Shown here one piece after another: positions 1 to 12,324 of a DNA stretch of 64,000 bases; the stretch's first letter is position 1; each line of letters starts with the position of its first letter. Origin of the DNA: Dromiciops gliroides (Eukaryota > Chordata > Mammalia > Microbiotheria > Microbiotheriidae); contig NC_057862.1 in assembly GCF_019393635.1 (NCBI RefSeq), positions 417,429,669 through 417,493,668 of the forward strand, given 5' to 3'. The position numbers were made by a program, and so were the translations under genes. The notes below the pieces were generated by a model. That model saw only the letters and a program-made list of their open reading frames with translations, had not been told where the DNA came from and did no database searches.

Positions 1-200
1 AAGCTATATATCTAGCCCTAATCTCTCTCCTGAGCTCCAGTGTCCCCTTACCAGCTTCGTACTGGACATTTGCAAGTGGATGCCCTGTAGGCATCTCCAA
101 CTGAACATGTCCAGAATAAAGCTAACTCATTTTTGCCTTCTTCTGAACTTCCCTATTTTTGTCAAGTTCAAGACTATTGTTCCAGTTAAGGGCTAGTTCT
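1..200 (-). mobile_element. L2 LINE fragment, antisense
   Basis: The text resembles the reverse complement of the L2 ORF2 region (pattern of 'tggacatttgcaagtgg' followed by 'aactgaacatgtcca'). It is diverged and cut by the window edge. The family call is by memory of L2 and is moderate only. Confidence 0.4.
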
Positions 201-925
201 TTTTGCTTTTGCACCCGCCAGAATGTCAACCTAGCATAATGCTTGGTATGGGGCAGGTACTTAATCATTACTTATTTGATCAGTTGGTTTTACTTCATCT
301 TTGTCATCACTAATAGCATTTGAGGACAGTCCTTTAACTTTTCAGTTCTTGTGATGCTACTTTCATCAAGTCTTCAGGAAATGGGTTAAATTTATAAATC
401 CAATTCTAATAAACGGGGCTAATCAATGAAATTTGTTACATAGTCCTCAAGGAACTACCAAGCTTTTGATATAATTTGTTCTTGAAAGTCCTTCCCCTCC
501 ACATCCCCTCCATGCCTGCTTATTGTTTATATAATTTTTTTCTGAGCTTATAGATTGTCTCAATATTTCTTAGAAGTTTCAAGTCAAATATGTCCTCAGA
601 GATCATCTTCTCCATATCATTGCTTTTAGTTAGGACACCTAACCCCTCTGTTAGATCCAAAGATGGATAGGTAACTCATTTTATTGAAGATTTCTTGACA
701 AATGTAATTCATGCTATTCCTTGTGAAACTTTCTTAAATTTTATTTTGATCTTAACAACCCCCAAATAAGATGAACATTTTTATATACAAAGCAGAAGTG
801 AAAAAGAGGATTACAGATGAAGCAGCAAATCTGCTGCTTGCCAGACCATTTGCTTTTCCTTCCAAGAATGCAACAGATTTGACATGTTATTTTCAAAGCT
901 CTCTATTTGCAATGTTAAACTATTT
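201..925. other. No feature recognised
   Basis: AT-rich intergenic DNA. No open frame with protein-like composition, no RNA gene and no repeat that I recognise. Confidence 0.5.
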
Positions 926-1060
926 TCTGTTTTCAGCTAGATGCAGTGCTAAGTGCTGCATAGATGAAGAGAAGCAAAAGACAGTCCCTTGCCCTTGAGG
1001 AGCTCATAGTCTAATGATAGAGACAAAATGAAAACAGCTACATATAAACAAGAGATAGAC
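926..1060 (+). repeat. Old interspersed repeat
   Basis: Shows the pattern 'gtgctaagtgctg...ggagctcatagtctaatg' that recurs at 3511, 13595, 50705 and 55375. This is an old mammalian interspersed repeat. I do not assign the family. Confidence 0.5.
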
Positions 1061-1750
1061 AAAACAAATAGGAGATGATCAACAGAGGGAAGGCACTAGA
1101 ATCAAGGGGGATCAGGAAAGATTTCTGTAGAAGGCATACATTCCAGGAGCTTGCTTCTTCTGGGACCTCAGCTGCTTCCAAGTTGTAAAATAAGCACCTT
1201 TGGAAGCTGGATAAAAGCCAAGAGGCTACTATTTATTAGTTACCACTCAGGTGACTTAAACAGGGGACTATGCAAAACATACGAAGAATCCAAACCACAC
1301 TTAAATGATTTTGTTATTCACTAGCATGAAGACAATGGAATACCAGGCACCAATAGGACCATATTGAGGATAAATTAAAGAACTGCTAGTTTAATTAACA
1401 CTATACTTGGTCCCGTTACTTATTTTGATTGAGTACACATGAAACCTAACCCAAGCTGTGTCTTCCAGTGGCTTCTTATTTCTCACCAGGCATTTCTGTT
1501 GCATTCCCATAAGGCAAAAGAGAGATCCAACCACCCTGTGGCTCTACCCAGGCTTCTGTAAAGTGCAATTAAATTTCTTCAAAAGAGTGTACCACTACCA
1601 TCACATGAACAATACAATATTGGATGTACATCTCTTGGGCAATGATAAGGAAATACTGAACTGGGCAGAGTTGATGTGTGGGGGAATACTAACATGCCTG
1701 GGTGTTGTTTCTGCTTATAATAATCAAATCAGGGTCAGGAGAGATCACAA
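1061..1750. other. No feature recognised
   Basis: Non-repetitive-looking intergenic DNA. The short open frames here lack recognisable motifs. Confidence 0.45.
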
Positions 1751-1965
1751 ATTTTAGAGCTGGAAAGAACCACAGTGACAATCCTACCTCTCTGTTTTTC
1801 AGAGAGGAAGTTGAAAAAGGAGAACTGATTAGCCCATTGTTCCACAGACTGTAAATAGCTGAGGAAGGATTTGAACCCAGTGTCCTCGAATTCTAGAACC
1901 AGCACTTTTTCTATCATGCTTTGCTGTGTGTCACAGGGCTTGGAAGGCACCCAACCCAATCATAA
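1751..1965 (-). repeat. MIR-type SINE relic, antisense
   Basis: Reads 'agagctggaaagaacc' and then, after a diverged middle, 'ggatttgaacccagtgtcc', the antisense tRNA-like end of MIR-class SINEs. Related relics lie at 56365 and 61480. Confidence 0.5.
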
Positions 1966-2215
1966 ATCTAATTCAGGTCTCCCTTCTACAGTACCCCTAA
2001 CTGATGCATCCTGAACATCCAAGCTCCTTCCTACCATGTGCAAGGTCCCACATCTTTGTTGAACAGCACTAATTCATTGTTAGAAAATTCCTCCTGATAG
2101 TCACAATCAGGTTCTCTGTAATTTCTACCCATTGGTCTTCATTCTGTTCTCTGAAACTACACAGAAGAAGCCTAATGTCTCTTTATACATTTTTCTTCAT
2201 CTGGGAGGAATCCAG
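1966..2215 (-). repeat. Old amniote interspersed repeat
   Basis: Pattern 'cattgttagaaaattcctcctgata' in shortened form, followed by 'ctacccattggtcttc' and 'agcctaatgtctctt'. It matches a repeat found across mammals, whose other end appears at 30111-30218. Possibly CR1/L3-related; family not certain. Confidence 0.4.
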
Positions 2216-3310
2216 AATGAATTCTCAATACATTTCCCTGTTGAGGGGGTGTTTTCTTTCCCCCCTTTAGCTGAACTTACATTCCTGGCATCTCAGGGCT
2301 GGCAGAGGTTGCAAGCCCATCCCCATCCTCTTACCAATACCTTTGGGATTGGTAATCAAAAGCAGCTAGCATTTACCACCACCACCCTTCACCCCATGGG
2401 ACAAAGCACAATACACAAAGCGGCAGCTTGCATGTGTGTTTGTATTCGCTGTCTGGCTCCTATCTAGATCTGATCTAGTGAGAAGCCCTTAGAGCTAACT
2501 GGAGATACACACTTGAAAACATGAATAATACTTAATATCTGTATACCTCCTATGATTCAGAGAGACTTCGATATTAAAAAAAACATTTTCCATGACAAAG
2601 AATATTATGAATGCCCCAGTAATTATGGGTGGGGATTTTCACGCTGGCTGATGTCTTCTTGGATCAGGGCCATGGCCCTTGTACATTCACAGGCTAAGAT
2701 AGGTAAATCCTTGCAGGTCTCATGTGAGCTTTTGGAAATAGGACAGGTGTGGCAGTTACTAAACCTGGATACAAGAGAATATATTTTTTTATTCCCAGGT
2801 GCATGCCATTTAGTCTCGTTTGGACAAGTTTTTTTTTTGGGGGGGGTGCTTCAGGTCCCTTTTAAAGCAAAACTTAATTAGTATAGTATATACTTTGGAT
2901 AATTTTTCTTTTGAAATTCGTCTGGGAAAATCTTTCTGCAGAAAGTGTCTCTTTCAAAGATGTTGACCTGCTCTCTGGGAACGTCTCTTCAATATAATTA
3001 TTGTTATGACAACAACAAAAATACTGCTCCCAAAAGAATGGTTTACAATAGTAGATAGTGAAAAGACCCAGCAGTGTCCTGGGTAATTTGTTCCACTTTG
3101 AAAACTTATCTGGATAATTGAGATCACAATACACTTGGGGGTACTTGACTTATCTCTTTTGGTGTCTACACCTGGTTTGGTGGAAAGAAGTTCATTTCAT
3201 AGTGAGAAGACCCAAAGGCCTATGTGTGAGTACTAGACCCAGCACATAGTCGCTGGGCGATTGGGAAAAAAATAACTTTATCTCTCTGAAGTCTAATTCC
3301 TGCAAAGAAG
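2216..3310. other. No feature recognised
   Basis: Intergenic DNA with a G-run at 2838-2847. No gene or repeat identified. Confidence 0.4.
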
Positions 3311-3500
3311 CCAATGTAGCATATACCAAAAAGTACTAGGTTTGAAGCTGGAAGACATGGTCTTAAACCCTAGCTCTGTCATTGGACAAGTTACTTCACC
3401 TTGTTGGTCTGGGGTTTCCTCATCTATAAAATAAAAAGTTTGGATGGGATGAGTCCTAACTAATATACCTTCCAACTCTAAAATCATACAATCTAAAAAT
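3311..3500 (+). repeat. MIR-related SINE relic, sense
   Basis: Contains 'ctgtcattggacaagttac', 'tttcctcatctataaaat' and the tail 'ccttccaactctaaaatc'. The same tail type occurs at 4620, 28470, 52185 and 58390. Confidence 0.5.
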
Positions 3501-3510
3501 AAGTCAATAG

Positions 3511-3970
3511 TCATTAAATATTTATTTAGGAACTACTGTGTGCCAGGCATTGTCCCCAGCACCAGGGATACGAATAAGAAAAAGGCAAGCCCCTGCCCTG
3601 GAGGAGATTATAATCTAATGAGGGGAAATGATGAAAAGAAGGGGGTGCCAGAGGGTACCCAAGGCATGGGCATGATATTCGTGGAGTCAAAAAAACCCCA
3701 ACACAGCAGAGCAGCTGGTGGGAAATGAAGAGTTGATGGGAGATTCTGAGCCCTCTCTGAAGGGGGGCTTTGGGAGGAGATTTTTGCTCTGCTTTCCAGC
3801 CCTCCAGCCTGAGAGGAGAGGCAACTGAGGATACTGAAGGGATGCTGGATATCAAAGCTGAAACAATCTCCATGATGATGAAATTTCTGGTGATGAGTTT
3901 ATCCTAGGGAAGGCATGATGTTTGTGGAGTCGAAACCAAGCAGAGCAGCTGGTGGGAAATGAATGATAAT
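3511..3970 (+). repeat. Old interspersed repeat with an internal diverged duplication
   Basis: 3530-3620 carries 'tactgtgtgccaggcattg' and 'ggaggagattataatctaatg'. Downstream, a block at 3671-3729 recurs in diverged form at 3911-3963, sharing 'gtggagtc' and 'gcagagcagctggtgggaaa'. Either one repeat with internal duplication or two overlapping copies. Confidence 0.45.
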
Positions 3971-3974
3971 AATA

Positions 3975-4310
3975 CCCCACAGTGTGTGGCAACCAGGCAG
4001 CTCAGTGTAGAGAGTGGACCTGAAGAGAGGCGGACCTGAGTTCATGATCTTGCCTCAGACACTTACTACATGTGTGTGATCCTAGTTAAGTCACTTAACC
4101 ACTCTCTGCCTCAGTTTCCTCACCTGTAAGGGGAGGTAATTATAACATCTATTTCCCAGGGTTTTTGTGAGGATAAAAAATGAGATAATATTTGTAAAGC
4201 ACTTTGCAAACCTTAAAACACTACATGAATGCTGGCTATTGGTAATTATTACTGCGAGGAAAATATTTTGTAAACCTTGAAGTGTGATACAAACACAAAT
4301 CAATATTAGC
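3975..4310 (+). mobile_element. CORE-SINE (MIR/MON1 type), sense
   Basis: Near full length: head 'ggcagctcagtgtagagagt', middle 'gtcacttaaccactctctgc', 'gtttcctcacctgtaa', and the 3' part 'tttgtaaagcactttgca' ending near 'aatgctggctattgg'. Confidence 0.65.
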
Positions 4311-4404
4311 AGATTGTTGGCAAGATATTTAAGAGGTTTGGTGCACTTTAACTCAAAGAAGCTTTATAGGAAGATGTTCCTTTTATAGGATAGTAAAGAT
4401 TTTA

Positions 4405-4605
4405 TTACAATTGTTGTTGTTTGTCCTTTGTTCTCAGAAGAGGACCAATGACATCATGAGGATGATGTCTTGACGTTTGAGTGAACTGGATTTAAGTGAG
4501 GCAGAGCTGCGCAGTCATCAGCCTCACTTTCTCCTCCAGAGTCATCGGAGTTCAGTGGCAAGACAGAAGTCATCAGGACCACTGGAAATAGCCCAGCGTT
4601 GCTAC
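4405..4605 (-). mobile_element. Marsupial SINE with ACAAC-type tail, antisense
   Basis: Begins 'ttgttgttgtttgtccttt' and runs through 'agaggaccaatgacatcat' to 'ccagagtcatcggagttc'. Related copies are at 12325 (longer), 29929 (fragment) and 52885 (sense). Confidence 0.6.
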
Positions 4606-4619
4606 AATTAGATTTTCAG

Positions 4620-4815
4620 GAGAAGGGTTGGATTTTGGTATGGTGGAAAGAGACTAGGACCAGTGTCTTTCAAATTCTGCCTCTGATATTGACTGTCTGT
4701 ACCACCTTTGACAAGTCCTTTAGACACCCTGAACCTCAATTTCCTTTCTATAAGATGAGGGCATTGGATTAGAGAGTATCTGATGTATGGCAGGTCTATG
4801 ACTCTATGATTTTGA
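4620..4815 (+). repeat. MIR-related SINE relic, sense
   Basis: 'ctgcctctgatattgactg', 'caatttcctttctataagatg' and a tail ending 'tatgactctatgatt' mark a diverged sense copy. Confidence 0.45.
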
Positions 4816-5214
4816 TACCTTTAGACTATTACTATTAGACGCACATCATTATATATAGAAAGATAAGTTTCTAATACTGTAAGGCGTCAAAAACCTGGGG
4901 AGAAAATGGTTTGCTATGAGCTCTATGTTGCACAGCAAGCATTGGGATGGTTTATAAAATGATACAAAGAGCCCATAAAGGTGAAATCCAGAATGTCACA
5001 TTTGTCTTTAATCATGACAAAATGTGAATGTTTGATTGACACAGCAAGAAGAAATCAGGGACCAAAAGGAAAGACTGAAAAAGCATTTCTTCAGATTCTG
5101 CCCATTCTCACCAGACTATTTTTAGATATTTTTAGATAGTTGTCTCTCACTTTGTTAATTCATTCATGCAAATGAACATTTATTGAACCTCTATTACATT
5201 CATAATGCTATAAG
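4816..5214. other. No feature recognised
   Basis: AT-rich intergenic DNA with no recognisable gene or repeat. Confidence 0.4.
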
Positions 5215-5412
5215 TGTAATCCTATTTTTTGGTTTTTTGTTTTGCTTTGTTTTGTTTTTAGTGAGGCAATTGGGGTTAAGTGACTTGCCCAGGGTCACAC
5301 AGCTAGTAAGTGTTAAGTGTCTGAGGCCGGATTTGAACTCAGGTCCTCCTGACTACAGGGCCAGTACTCTATCCACTGTGCCACCTAGCTGCCCCCCATG
5401 TAATCCTATTTT
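5215..5412 (-). mobile_element. tRNA-derived SINE with TSD, antisense
   Basis: SINE body 5229-5398 begins with a T-rich tail and ends 'cacctagctgcccccc'. It is flanked by a 14-bp target-site duplication TGTAATCCTATTTT at 5215-5228 and 5399-5412. Confidence 0.9.
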
Positions 5413-5499
5413 AAGCACTGTGGGGAACAGAAAGAAGTATAATAATCTGAACTTCCTGTCCACACAATTGATGTGAGAAGACTAACATGTAAAAATAAT

Positions 5500-5770
5500 A
5501 ATTTATATAATAATAATAATAAGCATTTATGTAGTGTTTTAATGTTTGCAAAGTGTTTTACAAATATTGTCTCATTTTATCTTTACAAAAACCCTGGGAG
5601 GGAGGTGGTATTATTATTACCCTCATTCTACAGATGAGGAAATTAAGGCAGAGAGCAGTTAAGTGACTTGCCCAGGGTCACACAACTAGTGAGTACCTAA
5701 GGCTGAATTTGAACTCTGCTTTTTCTGACTCCAGGTGCTTTGTTCTATCCTGTAGGCCACCTGGCTATAT
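5500..5770 (-). mobile_element. MIR/CORE-SINE, antisense
   Basis: Antisense copy: 'gcatttatgtagtgtttta', 'tctacagatgaggaaatt', 'agggtcacacaactagtga', ending near 'ggccacctggct'. Confidence 0.65.
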
Positions 5771-5934
5771 TAATGATCAACATGGAAAATGAGTGCAATA
5801 GGAATTCAGAATAGGATGAAATCAACATGGGCTAGAGTGGAGGGGGAAGGACATTTGGGACCATTTGTTCTTGAATCAAGGGCCTAGGTGCTGAACTCTA
5901 AGTAAATATTTTAATTTTTTATTTGTTGTAAATT

Positions 5935-6220
5935 AAACAATTCACTGTATATATAATAATAGCCAATATTTATGTGGTGCTTACTATGTATCAGGTACCA
6001 TGCTAAGAGTTTTTACAATTATTATCTCATTTGATCTTCACAACAATCCTGGGAGTTAGGTGCTATTTCCCTATTTTACAGATGAGGAAACTGAGGCAAA
6101 CAAAGGTGAAATGACTTGCCCAGAGTCACATAGCTTAATAAGTGTCTCTGGACAGATTTAAAATTGGGTCTCCCTGACTTCAGGTGTGGCTCTCTATCCA
6201 TTGTGCCACCTAAATCTGGC
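5935..6220 (-). mobile_element. MIR/CORE-SINE, antisense
   Basis: 'tgtggtgcttactatgtatc', 'tatctcatttgatcttcac', 'ttttacagatgaggaaactg' and 'tctatccattgtgccacc' give a near-complete antisense copy. Confidence 0.65.
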
Positions 6221-6229
6221 GATGTTGGG

Positions 6230-7060
6230 AAAGGCCTCATGTAGTAAGTAGTCTGAGCCAAGTCTTGTGGGAAGTCAGAGATTTTAAGAAGTGGAGATGA
6301 AAAGGGAAAATATTCTAGAGAATAGCAAGTAGGTCCTTCTATCTGGACTATACAACATGTGGAAGGAAGATTGGCAAGGTAGGAAGAGGCCGGACATTGA
6401 AGAGCTCTCAATACCCCCCAAAAGAGTTTTTGTTTTTTTGTTTTGTTTTTGTAGGGCAATGGGGGTTAAGTGACTTGCCCAGGGTCACACAGCTAGTAAG
6501 TGTCAAGTGTCTGAGGCCGGATTTGAACTCAGGTCCTCCTGAATCCAGGGCCAGTGCTTTATTCACTGCACCACCCAGCTGCCCTGCCCAAAAGAGTTAA
6601 TATTCAATCCTGGAGGCAATAGGTAAGCATTGGAGTTTATTGAGTAAGGCAGTGTTGTGGTCAGACCTGGGTGATAGGAAAATCATTTTGGCATTGGTGT
6701 GGAGGACGGATTGGAACAGAGAGAGATTTGAGACAGGGAGACCGATTGGAAGACTATTCCAATAGTCTAGGCCAGCAGCCACAGGGACCTGAACCATAGA
6801 GTATTTTGTGAATGGGGAAAAGAGGATGCATAGAGGAGATGTTATGATGGTAGAAAAGACAAGATTTGTCAACTGACTGGAGATGGGGGGGGGGTGTGAA
6901 TGAGAGCGAGTAGTAGAGGGAGATGCTAAAATTGTGAAGCTGGGCCACTGGGAAGATGGTGGTGCTCTTAATAGTAATACAAAAGTTTGAAAGAGAAAGG
7001 GGTTCAGGTGAGAGGGTGAGAATCTACTTCAAAATGTCTAATAGGCAGTTAGTGATGCTG
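6230..7060 (+). repeat. Old mammalian interspersed repeat, split by a SINE
   Basis: Purine-rich text 'aagtggagatgaaaagggaa', 'ggaggcaataggtaagca', 'tgtggtcagacctgggtgat' and 'gggagaccgattggaagac' has the look of a widespread mammalian repeat that I cannot name safely. It continues on both sides of the SINE at 6418-6598. Confidence 0.4.
6418..6598 (-). mobile_element. tRNA-derived SINE with TSD, antisense
   Basis: Body 6429-6587. Flanked by CCAAAAGAGTT at 6418-6428 and 6588-6598. The 3' end is of the 'gggcaatgggggttaag' (type B) class. Confidence 0.88.
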
Positions 7061-7164
7061 ACCCAAAATGCAGGGAGAAAATACCTAAATAGATATCTAC
7101 TTAAATAAATATTTGGTGCATATGAAGCTGGAACTTACTTTCTTATACCAGGAAAGAGAACAGT

Positions 7165-7810
7165 AACTATTATATTCAAACATTCTTTTTTAAAATTAAA
7201 CTTTAATTTCATTTAATAAGCATTTGTTTTCCTCTCCTTCCCACCTTCCTACCCCAAAATTGGAAAATAAAAACAAAACCCTTGTAATAAAGATGCATAG
7301 TCAAATGAAACTGATTCCTACATTGGCCATGTCCAAAAATGTATTTCATTCTGCATCTTGAGCCCATCCCCTCTCTATTAGGAAGTGGAAAGGACATACC
7401 ATCATTGGTCCTCTGAAACTGTGGTTGGTAACAGTATGGATCAGAGATCATTAAATCTTTTGGAGTCTTTTGTCCTTACAATGGAACTATTGTAGAAATT
7501 GCTCTCCTGGTTCTGCTCATTTCACTGCATCCTCAGTTTATACTAGTCTTCCTATGTTTTTCTGAAACTGTCCCTTTCAACATTCTGACAGTACAATAAT
7601 ATTCCATTACTTAATATACCATACTAGGTTCATTTATTCCATAGTTGATGGGTATCCCCTTAGTTTTTAGTTCTTTGTTACGACAAAAAGAGCTGCTATA
7701 AATATTTTTATTCATTTTGTTTGTTTTCCTCTTTCATAACCCCAATCTCTTTAGGTTATAGGTCTAGAGGGGTATCTCTGGGGCCAAAAGGTATGCAAAA
7801 ATAATTATTA
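7165..7810 (-). mobile_element. 5'-truncated L1 3' end, antisense
   Basis: Marsupial L1 3' UTR read in reverse: 'gcattggccatgtcc'-like phrase at 7321-7335, 'gttctgctcatttcactg' at 7511-7528, 'caataatattccattac' and 'aaaaagagctgctataaat'. The same order is seen at 11005, 15003, 48538 and others. Confidence 0.8.
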
Positions 7811-9880
7811 TTCCTTAAAAGAATGTGAAATCAGTCCTTAGGTAGAAGATCTAAACACTGCCTAGATTATATCAATATCTGATTCTGACATTAGATAAAC
7901 AGGAGAAATTAGGCTTTTTTTCCCTTCACTTCATCAAAATTCTACACAGAATGATGCTCATTAATCCTGCTAGTTGCCCCCTAGAAATAGAGAAAGGAGA
8001 ATTAGTGATCATTTAAGAGCAGCAGTATTATTAGTTGGGGCTGTGGCCCAGTGCTGATGCATCTGGGAAAAGGAAACCAGAATTTAAGGTACTCAGCCTG
8101 CTAGTCAGGCTGGTATATGGGGGTGGAGAGGTGCCTTCTGAGGCCAGGTATTAACTGCAGTTTGGCCCAGAGCATAAGATCTTATCTGCAGAACCATCAT
8201 ATTATGCCTGGTCTTGGAATCATTTAAAGGAATAAGCTTGGATGACCCATTTACTGGGGATGTTGTGTAGCAACTCTAAACTAGTTTGTAACATTTGACA
8301 GTCTTAATGTGTTAATTCACTTAGATATATCAAAAGGAGGCATACTTATATTACTTAAAACTTCCTCAACTCACATACTGGAAAGTGCGAATATACAAAT
8401 TGACTCTATCAAGATGATTCTAGTCTGGAGCACAATTTGAAAGTTAAAGTTGTTTTTGGACAATTACTTTAATAGCTACTTTTAGATATGGGACAATTGG
8501 ATAATTACTGAATTATTTTTTTTGAAAATTAATCCCTAAAACACACTTTAAGCTTCCCCAACTTGATTCTCGAAGGAAACATAGTGAATTTATTTTTGTC
8601 TTTTGTTTCTAGGCTATAATTGGTTGCAAACACAAATGTCATATATCTAGAAGGCTAGTGTATAATTAATTATCTAGTTAGGCATACAATAGACACACCC
8701 TCAAAACTAAGGGATTGGTAGCTATCTGAGCTTCTCCCACACTAAAATAATTGCACACACACCTTAAGGACATGCCAAATATCTGTGCAGGATAAATTAT
8801 AATCACCCAAGTTGTACTTCCAAAGAGGAAGCCAGTTTTTTTAGAATATGGCTCATCAAGTTAGGCGGGGATTAAATACCTAATAGAAGGAATTTACTAT
8901 CTTGAGATGGAATCTTGAAGGAAGAATACATATGAGGCAAGTGAGTCAATCACAATATTTCTGTAACATAAGCCAGTATTAGAAAATCCCACAGTTGGAG
9001 AAATTAATGAATTTATGCTGGCAAGATCCCAGGATGTCACTGTGGATCAAAACCCCACTGAAGCAATCAACCGCGCCTAAGCTGTATTTCTTGGCTGCCA
9101 GTGGGTACTTCAGGTGTACTGTTAAGTAGAAGGCTGTAGGCCAAATACCTCTAACCACTTGAGAAGCGTACCTGAGGCCAAGTGGCACACACCTTGATGC
9201 GGTTTGTTGGGAATGGAGTATGTGGACTAAAATGACTGCAGATAATTTGTGGCACCAACATGAGTATAACTTTAAAGGACAATTTTTCCATGCATTATTA
9301 AACCTCAAAGAATGGCAAGAAAAAATAAGCTTGTTTTCAATTCACTCTCCAATAGCTACTTGAACTGGCAGTACTTAGATAGAACACAAGATGTATCATC
9401 CTTCCTTGCATCAATTATCTCTGAGAATAGGAATTTTTCTATTTACCCAGGGAAAAAAAGTCTTACATAATGAAAACAATGCTGGAAACTGTATCAGAGT
9501 CAGAGCTGAGTAGCGGTATGTAGGTCAGGAGTGCAAAAATGAAAAGAACTGATAGAACAAGTCATCACTTGTCAAGCATGGAGTCAAATGGCATAAAATG
9601 TCCTTGGCATATGAGTTTATAATTTACTGCATCAGGGAAACAACTGCCTACTGGTTTGTGAGTGCTCAACACTGATATAGAATCCCAGCATGGTTGCCCT
9701 AGCAACCTTTACATCAAGTGGGATTGTAGTGAACTCTTGGAGCCTTTTCAACACCAAATTCTCTTCTCTGAAGTGGACACTCATTTTTACTGCTGAAAGT
9801 TACTAAGGCTAGAAGTTAGGAAGGCTATTCATGAGACCATGGGCAGGACTGCCATCTCATTTATACTGGAAACTATGCTA
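7811..9880. other. Mostly unique intergenic stretch
   Basis: About 2 kb with no transposon that I recognise. It contains one 109-codon open frame on the minus strand (8979-9308) with no family match and with plus-strand stops nearby. I do not call it a gene. Confidence 0.4.
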
Positions 9881-9884
9881 GGCA

Positions 9885-10145
9885 GGTAGCTGCTACAATG
9901 GGTAGAATACTGAGTCTGGAGTCAGGAAGACCTGAATTCAAATCTGGCTTCAGTTACTTACTACCTGTGTAACCCTGAGTGAGTCATTTAACCTCTGTCT
10001 GCTTTAGTTTCCTCAACTGTAAAATGAGAGTAATAATAACACCTATTTCCTAGGGTTGTTGTGAGGGTCAAATAAAATGATATTTGTAAAAGTGCTTATA
10101 GCATAGCATCTAGCATGTAGTGGTACATGATAAATTCTTGTTTTC
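9885..10145 (+). mobile_element. CORE-SINE (MIR/MON1 type), sense
   Basis: Head 'aggtagctgctacaatgggt', then 'ctggagtcaggaagacctg', 'tttcctcaactgtaaaatg' and a 3' part with 'gataaattcttg'. Near full length and diverged. Confidence 0.65.
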
Positions 10146-10510
10146 TTCCTTCTTTTTTTTATGCAGCTCTGTCCCACCATTGACTCACATTGAGACTACA
10201 TTCCAAAGAAACCCTCAGATCTTTTTCTAGTGAAGTGCTCTCTGCCCAGAATTGTAGAGTAGGAAAAGGAGGGATAAGTTAGCAGTGATCAAGTAAAGTG
10301 GAGATGTGTAAGTGGAGAATCTGCATAATTCAGTCCAAAAATCCATTTCCCTCTTGATTATCATCTTGATGCAGGAAAATACATAATTTAGATCCTAATT
10401 TTCTTAATAGCTGCAGTTGTGTAGACATGGCCTAGAATACTTAGGGCCTATTTTCAGACACCCTGAACTCAAGCAAAATTGGAAAGTAGATAAAGAAGTT
10501 CTCTCTGCCC

Positions 10511-10565
<55 letters not shown>

Positions 10566-11004
10566 CTCCCTATTCCTGGGCCCCTCTCAATAACTCCTAC
10601 TGAAGCCTGCCTTTTCTAAGTGCTTTCCCCAAATCTTCTTCATTCCCTTCACCCTTACCATCCTAGAAGACTTGGAAGACTCCTGGAAGAACTTTAATTC
10701 TGTCACTCTAGCACTCTGATAAAGTAAGCTACTAATATGCTAATACCTAGTAAAGCTTAATGTCATAACAGTGACAAAAAGTGAGCTTCTCCTAGAGGAC
10801 CGTAGGCCACTTACAGTGGGCCACATATCTGCTAAAGGGCTTGGTATTTTGGGATGATACAACAAAAAAGGGGAGACAGATTCTGCTCTTTCTTCTTCTA
10901 TTCTCTTGAATGTGTGGCTTGGAGCTCCCTCTCTCTGGGATTTTCTATTAGGAGTTAGAGGGCAAGTGCTTCAGATGACCCTGAGCCAGGATCTTAAGGC
11001 CTCT
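10146..11004. other. Intergenic DNA with a (TC)n tract
   Basis: No gene or mobile element recognised apart from the pure (TC)n tract at 10514-10561. Confidence 0.4.
10514..10561. repeat. (TC)n microsatellite
   Basis: Uninterrupted dinucleotide run of about 24 units. Confidence 0.95.
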
Positions 11005-11665
11005 TTAAAAATACTCTATTTTATTTTATTTTCAGGTCCCTCTCCCCCCACCCATCCTTTGCTCATGCATTGAGAAGACAAGGAAAAACCCATCATAAAC
11101 ATAAAGTCATCTAAAACAAATTTCTACAGTATGTTCTTGAGAGAAAAACAAGAAAAAAGAAAGGAAGAGAAAAATATGCTTCAATCTATATTTTGAGTCC
11201 ATCTATCTAGATGGGGATAGCATGTTTCATCATGAGTCCTTTGGAATTTTGGTGAGTCACTGCATTGATAAGAATGATTGAGGGGCAGATGGTGCAGTGG
11301 ATAGAGCACTGGTCCTGGAGTCAGGAGGACCTGAGTTCAAATCCGGCCTCAGACACTTAATACTTACTGGCTGTGTGACCCTGGGCAAGTCATTTAACCC
11401 CAATTGCCTCACCAAAAAAAAAAAAAAAAGCTAAGATAAGAATGATTAAGTCTTTCACAGTGGATTATCTTTACAATATTGATGTTACCGTGTAAATTAT
11501 TCTCCTAGTTCTACTCACTTCACTTTGTAACAGCCCATCCAATTCTTCCTAAGTTTTTCTAAAACTATCTCCTTCATTATTTCTTATAGCATAATTAGTA
11601 TTCAATCACATTCATTTACCATATCCTGTTTAACCATTCCCTCATTGATGTTCATCCCCTCAGTC
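11005..11665 (-). mobile_element. L1 3' end, antisense, interrupted by a SINE
   Basis: L1 3' UTR in reverse from 'tattttattttattttcagg' to 'ttaaccattccctcattgatg'. The SINE at 11267-11447 interrupts it and the L1 text resumes after the duplicated target. Confidence 0.75.
11267..11447 (+). mobile_element. tRNA-derived SINE (type A) with TSD, sense
   Basis: Body 11280-11434, ending 'aattgcctcaccaaaa' and poly-A. TSD GATAAGAATGATT at 11267-11279 and 11435-11447, inside an antisense L1. Confidence 0.92.
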
Positions 11666-12324
11666 AAGGCCTCTTTTACTTTCTGTTTCTTTACCTGAGA
11701 AAAAGTTATCCTAAGATAGATGTTTGCAGTATTGGAAGCAATCTGGTGAGTTCATGAGGTCAGAAACCACTGGGTGCTGGGGATACTATCAGAAGTAGTT
11801 TTGATAACTACTATAGTACTTGGAAAAGATAACCATCTACAGGGGTATGAGCTCAATCTCCGTCCCAGCTTGCCAAAAGACATGGATTGGAAAAGAGTTG
11901 TTCAGATAGTGCAGAGACAAGTTGAAGATGAAAGGTCTATTCCACATACCCACTAAGTCCTTCATGTTTTTGTGTTTTAAGAATCAACTTCCTTGGAGAA
12001 TATAATAGTAGTTGTGTTATTGCTTCATGAAACAGGTTAGAGACTAGAATTTGTTGGTGCATGCTTATGAGTTTTGCATTTTTTGTGTGAAGAAGAAATA
12101 AATAGCTACTATACACTTGATCCCCATTTTATATTGAACACCTTTCTACTCCCATTTTTGGGGAGACCCTCAACATGGGCCAAATCTAAGCTTTAAGTAA
12201 TTATCCCTGGGCCTATTGGGTAGGGGTACCAAGAACCAAGGTGTAGAATAAAAAGTTCCTGGATCCTCTCTTTAGGGGCCAAGCTATCCTAGGATTGAAC
12301 CTGCTCCATGCACACAGATGTAGG
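11666..12324. other. No feature recognised
   Basis: Intergenic DNA. The short open frame near 11774 has no recognisable features. Confidence 0.4.

Noticed and set aside
8979-9308. Minus-strand 109-codon frame considered as an endogenous retroviral pol relic
   Set aside because: Only a loose resemblance by eye, no diagnostic motif, and no neighbouring retroviral text.
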